Origin: Chara braunii
Taxonomy: Eukaryota; Streptophyta; Charophyceae; Charales; Characeae
Assembly: GCA_003427395.1 (NCBI GenBank)
Contig: BFEA01000143.1
Location: forward strand, 1,590,955-1,629,043
Reading direction: 5' to 3'
Length of the DNA: 38,089 nucleotides
In this document: positions 1 through 10,477 of the stretch, piece after piece
Layout of the letters: each line of letters opens with the position of its first letter
Position numbering within the stretch: position 1 is the stretch's first letter
The notes under the pieces: generated by a model
The model's database searches: none
What the model was told of the DNA's origin: nothing
The model's input: only the letters and a program-made list of their open reading frames with translations
Program-made: the position numbers and the translations under genes

Positions 1-345
1 ACTGAAGAAGTGTACTTCACGGAAGTACCGGATCAAATTGACTTTCGTTAGACTGAAGGAATGTACTTCACGGAAGTACCGGATCAAATTGACTTTCGTT
101 AGACTGAAGGAATGTACTTCACGGAAGTACCGGATCAAAACAACTTTTGTTAAGTTTGAAGAAGTGTAGTTAACGGAAGTACCGGATCAAAACGACTTTT
201 GAAGAAGTGTGCTTCACGGAAGTACCGGATCAAATGACTTTTGTTAAGTTTGAAGAAGTGTACTTCACAGAAGTACCGGATCAAAACATCTTTTGTTAAG
301 TTTGAAGAAGTGTACTTAACGGAAGTAGCGGATTAAATTGACTTT
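1..345 (+). repeat. 51-bp tandem hairpin units (tail of R1 copy 1)
   Basis: About seven head-to-tail units. The first three have an exact 51-bp period, with hairpins at 12-28, 63-79 and 114-130; later units are shorter and diverged. Each of the first three carries GTACTTCACGGAAGTAC, a perfect 7-bp stem (GTACTTC with GAAGTAC) closed by the triloop ACG, followed by CGGATCAAA. Later units show one-sided changes (for example GTAGTTAACGGAAGTAC), so pairing is decaying there. Related sequence occurs at 4620-4865 and 30600-30830 in the other R1 copies. No coding potential is seen. Confidence 0.9.
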
Positions 346-750
346 CGTTATTGTAACCTGCAGGCTGCAGGTCAATAGGGAAGATGCACGACACCTTCCT
401 GCTGCCAATGTCAAAGTCAAACAATCATTACACCAACTTGCTACTTTTTAGTCAGGCGAATAGCAGGATAGCACGCACGGCGAGTACCGTATCATCCGTC
501 TTAGTTATATCTATGCAAGCAGCTTGACAATCCTACCGGATTACTTGCTAGACCTGGCCTGTAATGTAATGAGAGAACTGCACGGCAGCCTCCCGTCACA
601 AACGCCGAAATCAAGTAGACATCGCATCAATTTTGTTACCTTAGTTAGATGAATGGCAGGGTAACTTCGCACGGCGAGTACCCCGTCATCCAATTCTAGT
701 AATTCATACAAGCAGTGTGACGACCCTACGAGAGTCTCCATCACACAACT
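346..750 (+). repeat. Irregular ACG-apex stem-loops, R1 copy 1
   Basis: These are stem-loops of different sequence but the same apex. At 648-690 three nested stems are visible: GATGA (648-652) with TCATC (686-690), GGGTA (659-663) with TACCC (679-683), and TCGC (667-670) with GCGA (674-677), around the loop ACG at 671-673. At 715-746 GTGTGA pairs with TCACAC. Around 578-590 CTGC-ACG-GCAG forms a small perfect hairpin. The equivalents in R1 copies 2 and 3 lie near 4880-5066 and 31045-31225. Confidence 0.8.
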
Positions 751-1300
751 TCGTCTTCCAAACCGAGACAGATTAGGTAACTTTTTGGTTCTTCCTAGGT
801 TCCTTTATTTTGCCAAGCAAGATTCTCACTTAAATCATACGTTTATTCAGTTTTTCCTGAAATTTTTATTCCTGAAAAAAACATGAAACAGTATAGCATA
901 CACCCGCACCTGCAGCTTTATAGAGAGTTGTAGCCAGTAAGGGATATGGGAAAAGAAAAGATGATGCGTACCTTATGGTTCCCTGCCTCCAGAGTTCCTC
1001 CCGAACTCCGGCAGAGCTCCCGCAATCGTCTTGTTGTCTGTTTACGTCCGGTTTGTACAATGATTTCTTAAACTTTCATAATTAACAAGAAAAATGTAAA
1101 CAATTCAGTGGAAAACACACCATCAAACATTTATAGTGGAAGAGATAGGATTCAAAGAGGATCAATCAATGATAAGAATGGAGAAAGACGGAGGAGGTAT
1201 GCACCATTACAAATGTGATGATGTTTCTTCTCCTCCCCAATGCCTCACATCCTCGTCATTTTAGACCTCGGTCAAACAGATAATAAAGTATAACAATAAC
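751..1300 (+). repeat. Non-hairpin part of R1 copy 1
   Basis: This aligns by eye with 5080-5640 and with 31240-31790: shared blocks include CTTCCTAGGTTCCTTTATTT, the GTAGCCAGTAAGGGATA region and the CTCCGGCAGAGCTCCCGCAATC stretch. It is the most diverged of the three copies. Open frames on both strands do not stay in register between copies, so no gene is called. Confidence 0.75.
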
Positions 1301-1318
1301 ACTAAACATCCATACTGA

Positions 1319-1349
1319 TGATAATAATAATAATAATAATAACAACAAC

Positions 1350-1380
<31 letters not shown>

Positions 1381-1382
1381 TT
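1319..1382 (+). repeat. (TAA)n microsatellite with CAA interruptions
   Basis: A run of TAA triplets with an internal AACAACAACAA interruption. It occupies the same relative place in R1 as the tracts at 5640-5727 and 31784-31892. Confidence 0.95.
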
Positions 1383-1390
1383 TATAAAAA

Positions 1391-2087
1391 TGACGACAAC
1401 AATATTGATGTAATGAATGTGTACAAACTATTAGTCTGGTCTAAATACAACTACAACAGGCGGCAAAATATCGGCAGTGTAAGTATGTACTTTCTCCTCG
1501 TCCCCTCTCTCTTTCCTTTTCAATCTCATTCTCTCTCTTTTCCCTTCATCCTCATTCTCTCTTATTCTCTCCTTTCCCTCTTTCTGTGCTTGTTCTAATC
1601 CCCTTTTAACTGTCGTTTATGCTTACTTATCAAACGTGGTTGCTAATGCATGGATTTCGGATGAGAGCGCTGTACAAAAATTCGGAAAGTCTTTCCACGC
1701 TATAAATATGATAGTCGTGTATCAAGCAATAAGTAGAGTTAGATAAGAACATAACAATGAACCCTGATGTAGTGTCCCGCACTCTCTTTCTCCAATCTCA
1801 TTAATGAGTACTATGTCTCACTTTTGGGTCATCTATACACAATATGGTTATATAGATTTGAACTGTAGGCCCGCAAGGTAGCTGTTGTAGGTAGGCCCTA
1901 GGCAAACAGTCCGTAGCAGAATCTGCGAAGGGCAGTCCTATCACAAACAACAAAAGACGGGGCTAGTCCTACTTAGTTGCGTCAGTGGGTCCCAGTCCCA
2001 TTGTCTACCTAGTCTAGCCAGCAGTGCAAAGTGGAACTGCGCACACCCTGGGCTCGGGCGACATCGATGAACCAAGCCAAAACCAAG
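1391..2087. other. Degenerate end of R1 copy 1; no gene seen
   Basis: A GTAAGT donor-like site at 1479-1484 is followed by a CT-rich tract (about 1490-1600), the same donor-plus-pyrimidine order seen in the other repeat modules. Around 1880-2050 the sequence resembles 6300-6430 and 12100-12360 (shared CAGTCCTA, GTCCCAGTCCCA and GTCAGCAGT-like blocks). The rest shows no supported feature. Confidence 0.5.
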
Positions 2088-2095
2088 TATAAATA
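2088..2095 (+). promoter_or_regulatory. TATA-box-like TATAAATA
   Basis: TATAAATA sits in AAGTATAAATAAAG just upstream of R1 copy 2. A related AAGTATAAATCAAA occurs at 12400-12413 in a spacer that also resembles this one upstream, so the box belongs to a repeated module. It could be the core promoter of a transcript through R1, but no start site can be shown. Confidence 0.35.
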
Positions 2096-3639
2096 AAGAA
2101 GCAGAAGTGAGCTACGGAGGTCTGCCGGTTGCCCGAAGACAAGGTGGGTTGTGTCAAAGATTAGTAGTTAGTAGCGGTGTCGCGCGCGGCGGTCTTGCAC
2201 CCCGCTGGGAACGTTGAACCTCACGGTTGTGTCACGCAGAATTTATTTTCGAAGAACAACTTGTCACCACTCCAACCGTGCGCACGTGCTATACCTCTCA
2301 CGACGCCCTGCGACAGGTCGGGACGTCGCGAGGTACAACTTACCTCTACCCAAGGGCTGTCACCACCCTTAGGTAGGCGTATCCCTACTGAGCTACCGGC
2401 CCACGTACGAAGGCTTTTACATGTCTGAGTAGAGGTAGGTCGGTCGATGGCGTTTGCTCGATCGTTGTAGCATAAAATGGCGCTGTACCATAAAATGGGG
2501 TACGCGCGGTAGGACGCCTAGGACTGACCCATTGGATATTCAGGTCGAACTTTCAGATGGTCGTCTATTTCCGCTTTTGTTCCCAAGACACAATCTCCTT
2601 CTGACCACTATGTTCAGAGTATCAAAACCTGGTCACTACCAAAGATAAACTATTCCACTCAATGTATAACTGATCATCAGATAATATATAAGACTTGATT
2701 ATGAATATCGAGGTATTACCGCTGGGAACCTTTCCACTTTCAAAAGTGCTGAGTGTCCAAACTCTTCACGATGTCAATTCCAGTCCAATCCAAATCATGC
2801 ACAAAACAGACCTGCACATCATAATGCAAAGACAATTCACATGCCATGCACTAACCGCGTCAACCATCAACCATTGACATTGTCCCTCACTCCCCAAACC
2901 ATGTATGACAGCTCTATCTTTCCTGAGATGCACGCCCAACCCCCTCGCATTTATTCAAAGGACCCTTGAGAGTGATAAGGACCATTCAGGCAATGACCAC
3001 AGGTGACAGTTTTACTGACCATAAGGTTTGACTTTAGATGTAGGTGTCAAGTCAAAAGGGGGAAAGTTGAATCGGCAACGACCGACCTGTTATCGAGTGA
3101 TAACAGAAAATTGAGTCCTTTATGTAGGACTTCTCATTTAATTGCAGTAGACCAAAGCAAAGACCTGCACACACACAGGTCAACAATGATTCAACATCCC
3201 CACTTGATTCCCACATAATGTTATCTAAGGGTCAAACCCTCAATTCTGGTTTGTGAGCTTTGGGATTAACATCCCAATAACCCGTAATTTCTATCTACCC
3301 CTGAGTCGTCTGTCACTCCTCCTCCTTTTATTTCAAGGAGTTTCTTTGCCTATGCCTCAAGTTGCCCCAGGGAAACTCATATTTCCCCTTACTCTCAATA
3401 CTTGCACTTTCTCTCTTTCGGATACGCACACCCTTTTGTGCTTATACGATAATCTAACTGAGATTTATTCGTGCCGTTCGGTGGTTTCTCCCTTAGGAGC
3501 CTATTAATGAACTGAGGCTATGCGGAACTTCTTCTTGTCTAATCTTTTTCCCTGCGGTATTCGCTTTCTTTCACGTTTCTTTGTAAAGGACCTTTGGGGT
3601 TGCTCCCGATGGAGCACTCTTTTTTTTCCTTTCTCTTCT

Positions 3640-5070
3640 TCTTGTCCTGACATATGCAAGTAATGGGCTGATTCACCCGGGAATCTTCCACTATTTGATC
3701 AATTCCAAAACAATTTGTTAGTTAGAAGAGTAGTCGAGTCGCCCAAACGGGATCATTCAGTCACTCTTCAAAGTTCATGCAGTTTTCACGCAATCAAGCA
3801 GTTCATGCAATCTAGTGTAATTGACATGATAACTCACCCGGGAGTATCCTTTTATTAGTTAAGCAGATAGTTAGGAGGCTTATGTTGAATCGTTTCAACA
3901 CTTGGCCCAATACTCAGAGAACATTATAGATCAATACAAAATTAAAGATAGTAATAGGCGGTCTTCACAGAAGCCTCCTATTACTCCTTGATCAAAGCTC
4001 AGTCTTTCCTTCGAAAATGTAATAGGATGACCCTACGGAAGCCACCCTATTACTATCTCAAAGTCAGACGAGCTAGGATTATATCAGTGGATTCAGGCAA
4101 TCACCAAATCCTCCATTTGCTGGAGTATCTTATTAGATGAGTTAAGCAAGCAACATGATGACCCCACGGAAGCCTCCCATGTCCTGCTTCAATGTTAATT
4201 AGGTGGATCGTTAGTACTTAGTTGTATCGTCCATTAGTCATACCTGAACAAGTCATAAGGTTACTCACCCGGGAGTATCCCTATACTTGTTCAAACATAA
4301 TCGCCTTATTTCTTCCTTCCGTTAGTTGACCTCCAAATCAAACAAGTGTTAGGATAACCCACCCGGGAGCCATCATACCACCAGTTCGATGCATAGGAGA
4401 TAAAAAACAACTCTTAACTTGAGTTGCCCTGACAATTCACCTATCTGGCCTATGCGTTGTAAGTGAGCAAAAGACATGTTGACTCCTACGGGAAGTCAGA
4501 CGGATCGACCCAGACTTAGGAGTTCGCGTACTCACCCAGGAGTACTCAATTCCCTCCCCAGTCTGGTTCGATTGGTGATAGGAAAGCTTCACAGAAACCT
4601 CCTGCTATCTTTTGCCTTTGTTAGCCTTTGAAGACGAGTACCTTACGAGAGTACTGGATTAATTGGCTTTCGTTAAGTTGAAAAAACGTACCCCACGGGA
4701 GTACCGATCAATCGGTTATTATTACGTTTGAAGAAGTGTACCCCACGGGAGTACCGGATCAATGGGTTTTTGTTAACGATTATAGGAGTGTACTTCACGG
4801 AAGTACCGGATCAATTTGACTTTTGTTAGACTGAAGGAGTGTACTTGACGGTAGTACCGGATTACTTCCTAGACCTAACCTGTAATGTAATGAGAGGACT
4901 GCACGGCAGCCTCTCGTCACCAACGCCGCAATCAAACAGACATTTCATCAATTTGTTAACTTAGTCAGATGAATGGCAGGGTAACTTCGCACGGCGAGCA
5001 CCCCATCATTTGTCTTAGTTAGCTCATACAAGCAGTGTGACGACCCTACGAGAACCTCCATCACACAGTT
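3640..5070 (+). repeat. Stem-loop array of R1 copy 2
   Basis: More than a dozen stem-loops spaced roughly 50-120 bp apart. Good examples: GTAATAGG (3951-3958) with CCTATTAC (3977-3984); GTAATAGG (4019-4026) with CCTATTAC (4046-4053); TGAACAAGT (4245-4253) with ACTTGTTCA (4285-4293), containing TACTC-ACCCGG-GAGTA; and GTGTGA (5035-5040) with TCACAC (5061-5066). Apical parts are variants of CCC-ACG-GGAG, TTC-ACG-GAAG or CTC-ACCCGG-GAG. Outer stems are mostly unrelated between neighbours while the apex is shared. Function is unknown; it could act as structured RNA, as cruciform DNA, or be a by-product of foldback repeats. Confidence 0.8.
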
Positions 5071-5639
5071 TTGTCTTTCAACCCCAGGCAGACTAGGTTA
5101 CTTCTTGGTTCTTCCTAGGTTCCTTTATTTTACCAAGCAAGATTCTCACGTAAATCATACGTTTATTCAGTTTTTCCTGAAAGTTTTATTCCTGAAAGTT
5201 TTATTCCTGAAGAAAGCATGAAACAGTATAGCATACACCCACACATGCAGCCTGATAGAGAGTTGTAGCCAGTAAGGGATACGGGAAAGGAATAGGTGCT
5301 GCGCACCTTGTGGTTCCCTGCCTCGAGAGTTCTTCCTGAACTCCGGCAGAGCTCCCGCAATCGCCCTGTTGTCAATCATGTCAAGTTTTATGCAATTGAC
5401 TGTCTGAAACTTAAAGTAGGAGCAACCATGGTTATCTAAGTGTACATCATTATCAAACACTTATAGCTGAAGAGGTAGGCGTATGATATGACCGATCAAG
5501 GACAAAAATGGAGGAGGATGGAGGAGGTTGGCACCGTCACACGGTGACGATGTCCCTCTCCTCTCCAGTGCCCCACACTCTTTTCCACTGTGACCCCTGC
5601 TTTTCTCATGATATTGCAACAGTGAGACAACAACCAATA

Positions 5640-5727
5640 ATAGTAATAATGATAAAAATAATAATAACAATAATAATAATAACAATAATAACAATAATAA
5701 CAATAATAACAATAATAATAATAACGT
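5640..5727 (+). repeat. (TAA)n/(CAA) microsatellite in R1 copy 2
   Basis: TAA triplets with regular AACAATAATAACAATAATAA interruptions. It lies at the same place as the tract at 31784-31892. Confidence 0.95.
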
Positions 5728-5974
5728 AAGAGTAGTATTAATCGCGAGATAACATTCCAGTTTGCAACATCACGTTGAATGCCAAGGAGCCTGACATTGT
5801 CGAAACTGCATTAGTACTACATCAACTGAGGACCAAAGTATTGAATATGGACGCTAGTGAGCATACTCTTGACTCTGCCGGCCTACGTATCAGAGCCCTC
5901 TCTAGTAGGCAATCAAAACCTAGACTACGATTCACTAGTAGCCTATGAGTTGACAATGCATTCAAGTTCAACTG

Positions 5975-6028
5975 GCGTCAACAGCAGAACCGAAGTGTAT
6001 GAAGATATCAGATTGTTGTCAAGGCCAA
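5975..6028 (+). other. Exon-like cassette with GTAGGT donor (R1 copy 2)
   Basis: A 54-nt segment equivalent to 32120-32173. Reading from the position of the copy 3 ATG (GCG here) there are 18 open codons, then a GTAGGT donor-like site at 6029-6034. The base before the donor is AAG here instead of CAG. A CT-rich tract follows (about 6050-6095). The same cassette appears in R2 (7366-7428, 18009-18071) and, more distantly, in R3. Whether it is ever spliced is unknown. Confidence 0.5.
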
Positions 6029-6199
6029 GTAGGTGCTTCTGCATCATCATTCTCACATTCTCTCTCTTCCTTTCCTCCTCTCTTTCTCCGACGGTGATAC
6101 ATTTGAAAACGGTTTCTACCTTTACGGTATCAGATGNAGTTCCCAGGCTCGATCCCAGGGCTCGCCATTACCCACGTACAGTATCAGTTGACCCGTGTG

Positions 6200-6429
6200 A
6201 GCTTCAGCTGTAAGCCTACGGGTTAAAGGTCCTATTAGCGGTAGGAGTCGTAGCTGCTGCAGTACCGAAGGGTCAAGCATATAGTCTTCCGGAGGATCTG
6301 GAACTGACACGTCGTAAGTCCTAGGTCATTGTCTGCAGGCAAGTGGTCAGGTGGGCAGTCCTACCCTTGTCCAGTCAGCGGTACCCAGTCCCAGTCACAC
6401 TTTGTCAAGTCAGCAGTACCATGAGGGAC
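6200..6429. other. Spacer joining R1 copy 2 to R2; no gene seen
   Basis: Contains GGTCCTATTAGCGGTAGGAG, TAGCTGCTGCAGTACCGAAG and repeated GTCAGCAGTACC-like blocks. Similar blocks occur at 12100-12360 and 1880-2050, so this is another repeated module. No ORF or RNA gene can be supported. Confidence 0.5.
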
Positions 6430-7680
6430 TGCGTGCTCCCCGGTCAACGTGCACCTTTATGAGCCCTACCTGCTATTCCTTTCTCTATGTCTGTCTATCG
6501 TAGTCAGTCTGTCTGTTTGTAGGTCTGTCCTTTTTGTCTGCCTGTTTGCCTTCGTCTATTTGTCTGTCCGTTTGCCCGCCTGTTTCGCTTGTCTGTGCCT
6601 GTCTTCTCTGACAGTCTGTGTCTTGTTTGTATCTGACCGCCAGACCGACTGTATTTTGTCCTTTCATTTGTTTGTCTGTGCCGGTTGTCTGTTTGTTTGT
6701 GTTTGCCTGTCTGTTTGATTGAGCCCGATTATGTGTCTGACTGTGTATCTGACTATTGTTGACTGTGTCTCTGATTGTGCCAGACTGTGTGTCCGACCGT
6801 GCCAGACTGTTTGTCTGACTGTGCCAGACTTCGTGTGTGACTGTTTGTTTGGTGGCCTGCATCTGTCTGTCTGCTTTCCATTTCTCTGTCTATCGCTGTT
6901 TTGTCCGTCCCTGTTTCTCACTCTTTCACTCTCTTTCACACACACACGCACGCACACACACACGTACACACACACACAAACGAGTGTGGCCGTGTACATT
7001 TCCATATTCTAGTCGTGGATTCATCCAGTCTTGCTCATCCTACCGTGGGAAGCAGCGCGAGGCCTGCACAGTAATGGTAAATAGACAAATCTCCCTTCCT
7101 TTCTCTCCTTTCCCCATCTTATTTTTCTTCTTCCTCTTCCTCGTTCTTCTTATGAGGCCGAAACTACGGACACGACCGAGGCATGGTAACAATACTAGTA
7201 GAATTTAATAATAATAATAATAATAATATGGTATTAATACCGATTAGTAATAGTTGAAAGGTGAGAAACAACAAAATGACAGGGTCTCTTTCTTACTTGG
7301 CACTCTGCGTTCAGACCACCATCATGCAGTTATTACCAGTTCATGAACTGACTACGCACCCGTCCATGCCAGCAGCAGAACTGACATGCAAGAAGATGTC
7401 GGCTCTCTCGGACAACGGCCAAGATCAGGTATGTGACTTTACATTTGCATCCTCACCTCTCTCTCTGTGCTCCTGCATGTATGTCTGTTTGTTTGGCCTG
7501 TGTCTGTTTGGTTGGCTGTCTCTTCTTCCTCTTCTCTCCCTCTGTGTGTGGGGGTGTGTGGCCGCGTGTGTCTGCCTGTCTGGTTGGCTTTCTCTGCCTT
7601 TTTCCCTTCGTCTGTCTGGCTCTTGTCTGTCTGTTCGTCTGTCGTTGTTTGTTGTTGTTTGCCTGTTTGCGTTTGTCCCT
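6430..7680 (+). repeat. R2 copy 1: GTCT-rich repeat module
   Basis: Matches 17071-18330 nearly base for base by eye. Order: a short leader (GTGCACCTTTATGAGCCC), degenerate GTCT/TCTG repeats (about 6490-6860), a (CA)n tract (6946-6980), a copy of the M motif (about 6999-7055), a short (TAA)n tract (7207-7230), the exon-like cassette with a GTATGT donor, and more GTCT repeats. Long open frames here are Cys/Leu/Val-rich translations of GTCT repeats and their minus-strand shadows, not proteins. Confidence 0.9.
7366..7428 (+). other. Exon-like cassette with GTATGT donor (R2 copy 1)
   Basis: From ATG to the donor there are 63 nt, 21 codons (MPAAELTCKK...NGQDQ), followed by GTATGT at 7429-7434 after CAG. 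The reading resembles the R1 copy 3 cassette (MSAAEPKCMK...QGQ) in phase, with both ending at a codon boundary at CAG and GT. A GTCT- and CT-rich tract follows. This could be a decayed exon carried by a transposon or a donor-like sequence spread with the repeat. Confidence 0.5.
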
Positions 7681-8461
7681 GTCTGTCTGTTTACTGTATG
7701 TCTGTGTCTCGTCTGCCTGTCTGTGTCTGTCAATCTGGTCGTTTGTCTGGCTATCAGTCGTCGTATGCCTGCTTGTTCTTGTTTGTTTGTCTGCCGTCAG
7801 TCTACTTCTTTTTGTTTCCTACACATGCGCATGCACGCTCACCCGGTCTTGCTCATCCTATCGTTGGAGAGAGCGTGGGACCCGCTCAGTAATGGTCATT
7901 AGTCTACTCTCCCTTCCTTTCTATCTCTTCGTTTTTCCCTCCTACCTCTCCTCCTTTTTTTCTTCTCCTACGTCCATCTCCTTCCCTGCCGTGTTCATTT
8001 TCTGTACTGTCGTTGCTCATCTTCTTCTCTACGCAGTTCTCCCTCTCTCGCGGACCTTCCTCCACAACGTGGTTACCCCCTCGCATGCACCACGACCTAC
8101 ACCACCGTCCTTGTGAACGCGGGGCGGTCATTAATGGTATAGTAGTATGACCATCTTTTAGATGAATCTGCCCGGTATAGTGGGTAAGATTCATCTGAGA
8201 GGAGATACTGTCAGGAATATGAGTGGGAGCCATAGACAGATTTTGAACTCAAATCCCAAGAACATGCAGTAACCCGGATAGTCATGTACTAGGCAGATAG
8301 CTCAATTACATCAAGGTTCCATCCAAATACGAGTGTTACAGTGAACTTATGGGCCACTGTCCAAACCTTCGGGCCACACCTACACAGTATTCAATGTCGC
8401 TCCTTCCATCTGACATGTACATGGCCATAGTAATGGCCAGGTACATATGATTTAAGAGGGT
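7681..8461 (+). repeat. GTCT-type repeat, pyrimidine tract and spacer
   Basis: Degenerate GTCT repeats continue to about 7800 and no longer match R2 copy 2. A partial M motif (CGGTCTTGCTCATCCTATCG) is at about 7846-7865, followed by a CT-rich stretch to about 8060. From 8100 to 8460 no feature is seen apart from a small inverted repeat, AGATGAATCT (8160-8169) with AGATTCATCT (8188-8197). Confidence 0.6.
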
Positions 8462-8512
8462 ATAATAATAATAATAACAAAAGTAATTTTAATCATAATA
8501 AAAATAGTAATG

Positions 8513-8548
<36 letters not shown>

Positions 8549-8640
8549 GTAATAATAATAATAATAATAATAAAAATAACGATAATACCAGTCAATCAAT
8601 GATAATAATAGTAAAAGAAATAATAAATTTAAATAATACA
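8462..8640 (+). repeat. (TAA)n/(AAT)n microsatellite tract
   Basis: Imperfect AAT/TAA triplets, purest at about 8514-8575. It directly precedes R3 copy 1, as the tract at 13918-13992 precedes R3 copy 2. Confidence 0.95.
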
Positions 8641-8642
8641 AA

Positions 8643-9050
8643 ATGCAAGGAAAATGTGCAACAACGAACTTCAGAAATTAAACAGCATCATACACATAAG
8701 ACCAGATAGTCGTGACCTCAAACCAACAGCAGAATTGCATCACGAAATTCACCAAATAAGAACACACCAAGAGTTCATAATTGACAATGCTGAAGTAGTC
8801 CCATCATCATCAACGAAGAACCAGAGTTGATTTCCTATCTGGCGCTCGGCGCCCAGACTACATGTGGCAGATCCTAACTAGCCTACACTACGAAGCCGAA
8901 AGATGACGTCAACAACATCCCCGAAGTACGAGCATATGGCGACCAATGTCGCACGCTTCCAGCCCCAGGTATGTCTCGTGCTACACTCACAACCCTCGTT
9001 CCCAACTCACAGATGCCACTAGCACCCAAGAGACCACCCTGCGCCCCATT
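8643..9050 (+). repeat. R3 copy 1
   Basis: Matches 14009-14415 with a few substitutions and short indels. It includes GAACACACCAAGA, TTGACAATGCTGAAGTAGTC and CATCATCATCAACGAAGAAC, and a candidate donor, CCCAG then GTATGTCTCG (GT at 8969). The segment just before the donor (about 8904-8968) resembles the R1/R2 cassette. A roughly 35-codon open frame upstream ends in the same TGA in both copies, but its codon differences are mostly amino-acid changing, so selection on a protein is not evident. Confidence 0.8.
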
Positions 9051-9097
9051 TTCTCTTCTTCGTTACCCCAAGTTTAGAGGGTTATTATCATGGAAAA

Positions 9098-9107
9098 ATA
9101 TATAGTA

Positions 9108-9169
<62 letters not shown>

Positions 9170-9290
9170 AATAATAATAATAATAGTACAGTAATAACGA
9201 TAATCAATAATAATAGTATCAATAATAATACTCATTACTAGTGATCATACTAAAATAAAGATAATAATAATAATAATAATAATAACGATG
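9098..9290 (+). repeat. (TAA)n microsatellite tracts
   Basis: Long, nearly pure TAA runs at about 9110-9185 and 9265-9286, separated by related degenerate triplets. Confidence 0.95.
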
Positions 9291-9562
9291 TTTTCGGTCA
9301 GGTACAGACGGAGTAATGGCGCATTGCAATCGGGGAATCAGTCGCTCATATGCCACGACAGCGGTCCATGAGTCATTCCGGTAAGCTTTCCTCTCTCTCT
9401 CTCCCACTCCCTCTCTCTCTGTCTATCTCTCTTTATCTCTCTCTCTCAAGTACATGTACATAGTCATGTTCTAGCGGTAGATTCATCAGATTTTTGCACG
9501 TCCTACCGATGGAAATAGCGGGAGGGATGTTGTGGGGTAGAAGACTTACTTGTCTTCTCTCC

Positions 9563-9563
<1 letters not shown>

Positions 9564-9593
<30 letters not shown>
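9564..9593 (+). repeat. (TCG)10 microsatellite
   Basis: Ten consecutive TCG triplets, a CpG-rich simple repeat not seen elsewhere in the window. It lies between the M motif and the (TTC)n tract of R4 unit 1. Confidence 0.95.
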
Positions 9594-9594
<1 letters not shown>

Positions 9595-9876
9595 TAGCTC
9601 GATGCCCACTGCAAGCCTCCTCCCTCGCATATGGTAAGTAGCGGAGGCGGCCAGGTGGGTATCCTCTCCTCTCTTCTCCTCCTCCTCCCTCTTCTTCTCC
9701 TTCTCCTTCTTTCTCCCGCGCACCACATCCTTCTGTGCGGCCAACTTCCTCCCTTCGCGCGGCCGCCTCCTTCTTGTTTCTCCCCCACGCTCTATCTCGC
9801 CTGCCTCCCGCTTGCCATCTCCTCCCACTTGCGTGCGCTACCCTTGCATGTTCTCTACCGGTCCCCTCCTTTCCTC

Positions 9877-9878
<2 letters not shown>

Positions 9879-9907
<29 letters not shown>

Positions 9908-9965
9908 CTTCTTCTTCTTCTTCTTCTTCTCCTTCTCCTTCTTCTTCTTCTTCTCCTTCTCCTTC
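9879..9965 (+). repeat. (TTC)n microsatellite
   Basis: Nearly pure TTC/CTT repeats on the plus strand, interrupted by TCCTTC variants towards the right. Confidence 0.95.
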
Positions 9966-10477
9966 TTCTCCTCCACGCTTTTTCTCGTCTTCCCCCTTGC
10001 GCTACTTCCCTCCTTTCGCTGCTTTTCCCCTCGATTTCGTGGTCGCGCTCAGTCTCTCCTCACATCCGCTGGTCCCTTCGCGTTGCCTGCGACCTCAGCC
10101 ACGCCTCTGTCGCGGCACACAGGCAAAATGCCTGTTTTCAACTCCGAATCTCGCTATCATTTTAGTGTACATTCGTCTATACGAATCTAACTGTATGGGT
10201 TTGAAATCATAATAGACAAAATAATAATAATAATAATAATTAAAAAAAAAAAACAATAAATAAAAGTCTAAACAATAAAAATAAGATAAATAAAGAAAAA
10301 AATAACAAACTGCTAACCAACTAACTTACTGCTCATGCCACTTGTCGTGCACGAGCAGAACAAAATCTAACGGCTCCTACTACTAACTTCTAATAACTAG
10401 TAGGGCACGGGATCGAGCCCCGGCTGACTGAGCTCGGGTGTGAGAGAAAAAAAAAGGTCGCGGAGCTCCTTATAAAC

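Larger units (their letters stand above)
2177..6430 (+). repeat. R1 copy 2, complete unit of a 4.3-kb tandem repeat
   Basis: This matches 28042-32365 almost throughout. The order is a GC-rich left end starting TGTCGCGCGCGGCGGTC, a non-repetitive stretch (about 2650-3600), the stem-loop array (3640-5070), a conserved tail (5080-5640), a (TAA)n tract, and an exon-like cassette with a donor. The same landmark hairpin lies at 715 in copy 1 and 5035 here, an offset of 4320 bp. Open frames at the left end differ from copy 3 by small indels, which argues against a conserved protein. A minus-strand AGGTAAGT lies at 2338-2345. One N (6137) sits where copy 3 has C. Confidence 0.85.

Noticed and set aside
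2177-2428. Possible gene at the R1 left end, similar ORF at 27963-28277
   Set aside because: The copies share only the last 24 or so codons in frame; a one-base indel shifts the frame upstream.
3640-5070. CRISPR-like array
   Set aside because: Repeat parts are short, variable and inside a hairpin with changing arms, spacing is irregular, and the context is eukaryotic.
5887-5896. GTATCAGAGC resembling a tRNA-Met primer-binding site of plant retroelements
   Set aside because: The TGG start is missing, the other R1 copy reads GTATTAGAGC, and no LTR ends are visible around it.
7152-7175. CTTATGAGGCCGAAACTACG (also near 17782) resembling a minimal hammerhead core
   Set aside because: The essential G of CTGATGA is T and stem II would be GGCC without a loop; it belongs to the duplicated R2 module.
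7261-8116. Cys/Leu/Val-rich ORFs of 200 or more residues and their Thr/Gln/Asp/Arg-rich minus-strand partners
   Set aside because: They follow from GTCT repeats, which are open in many frames.
9631-10212. Long Ser/Leu/Phe/Pro-rich ORFs (also 14979-15847 and 20277-21192)
   Set aside because: They are translations of (TTC)n and CT-rich tracts, open in several frames at once.
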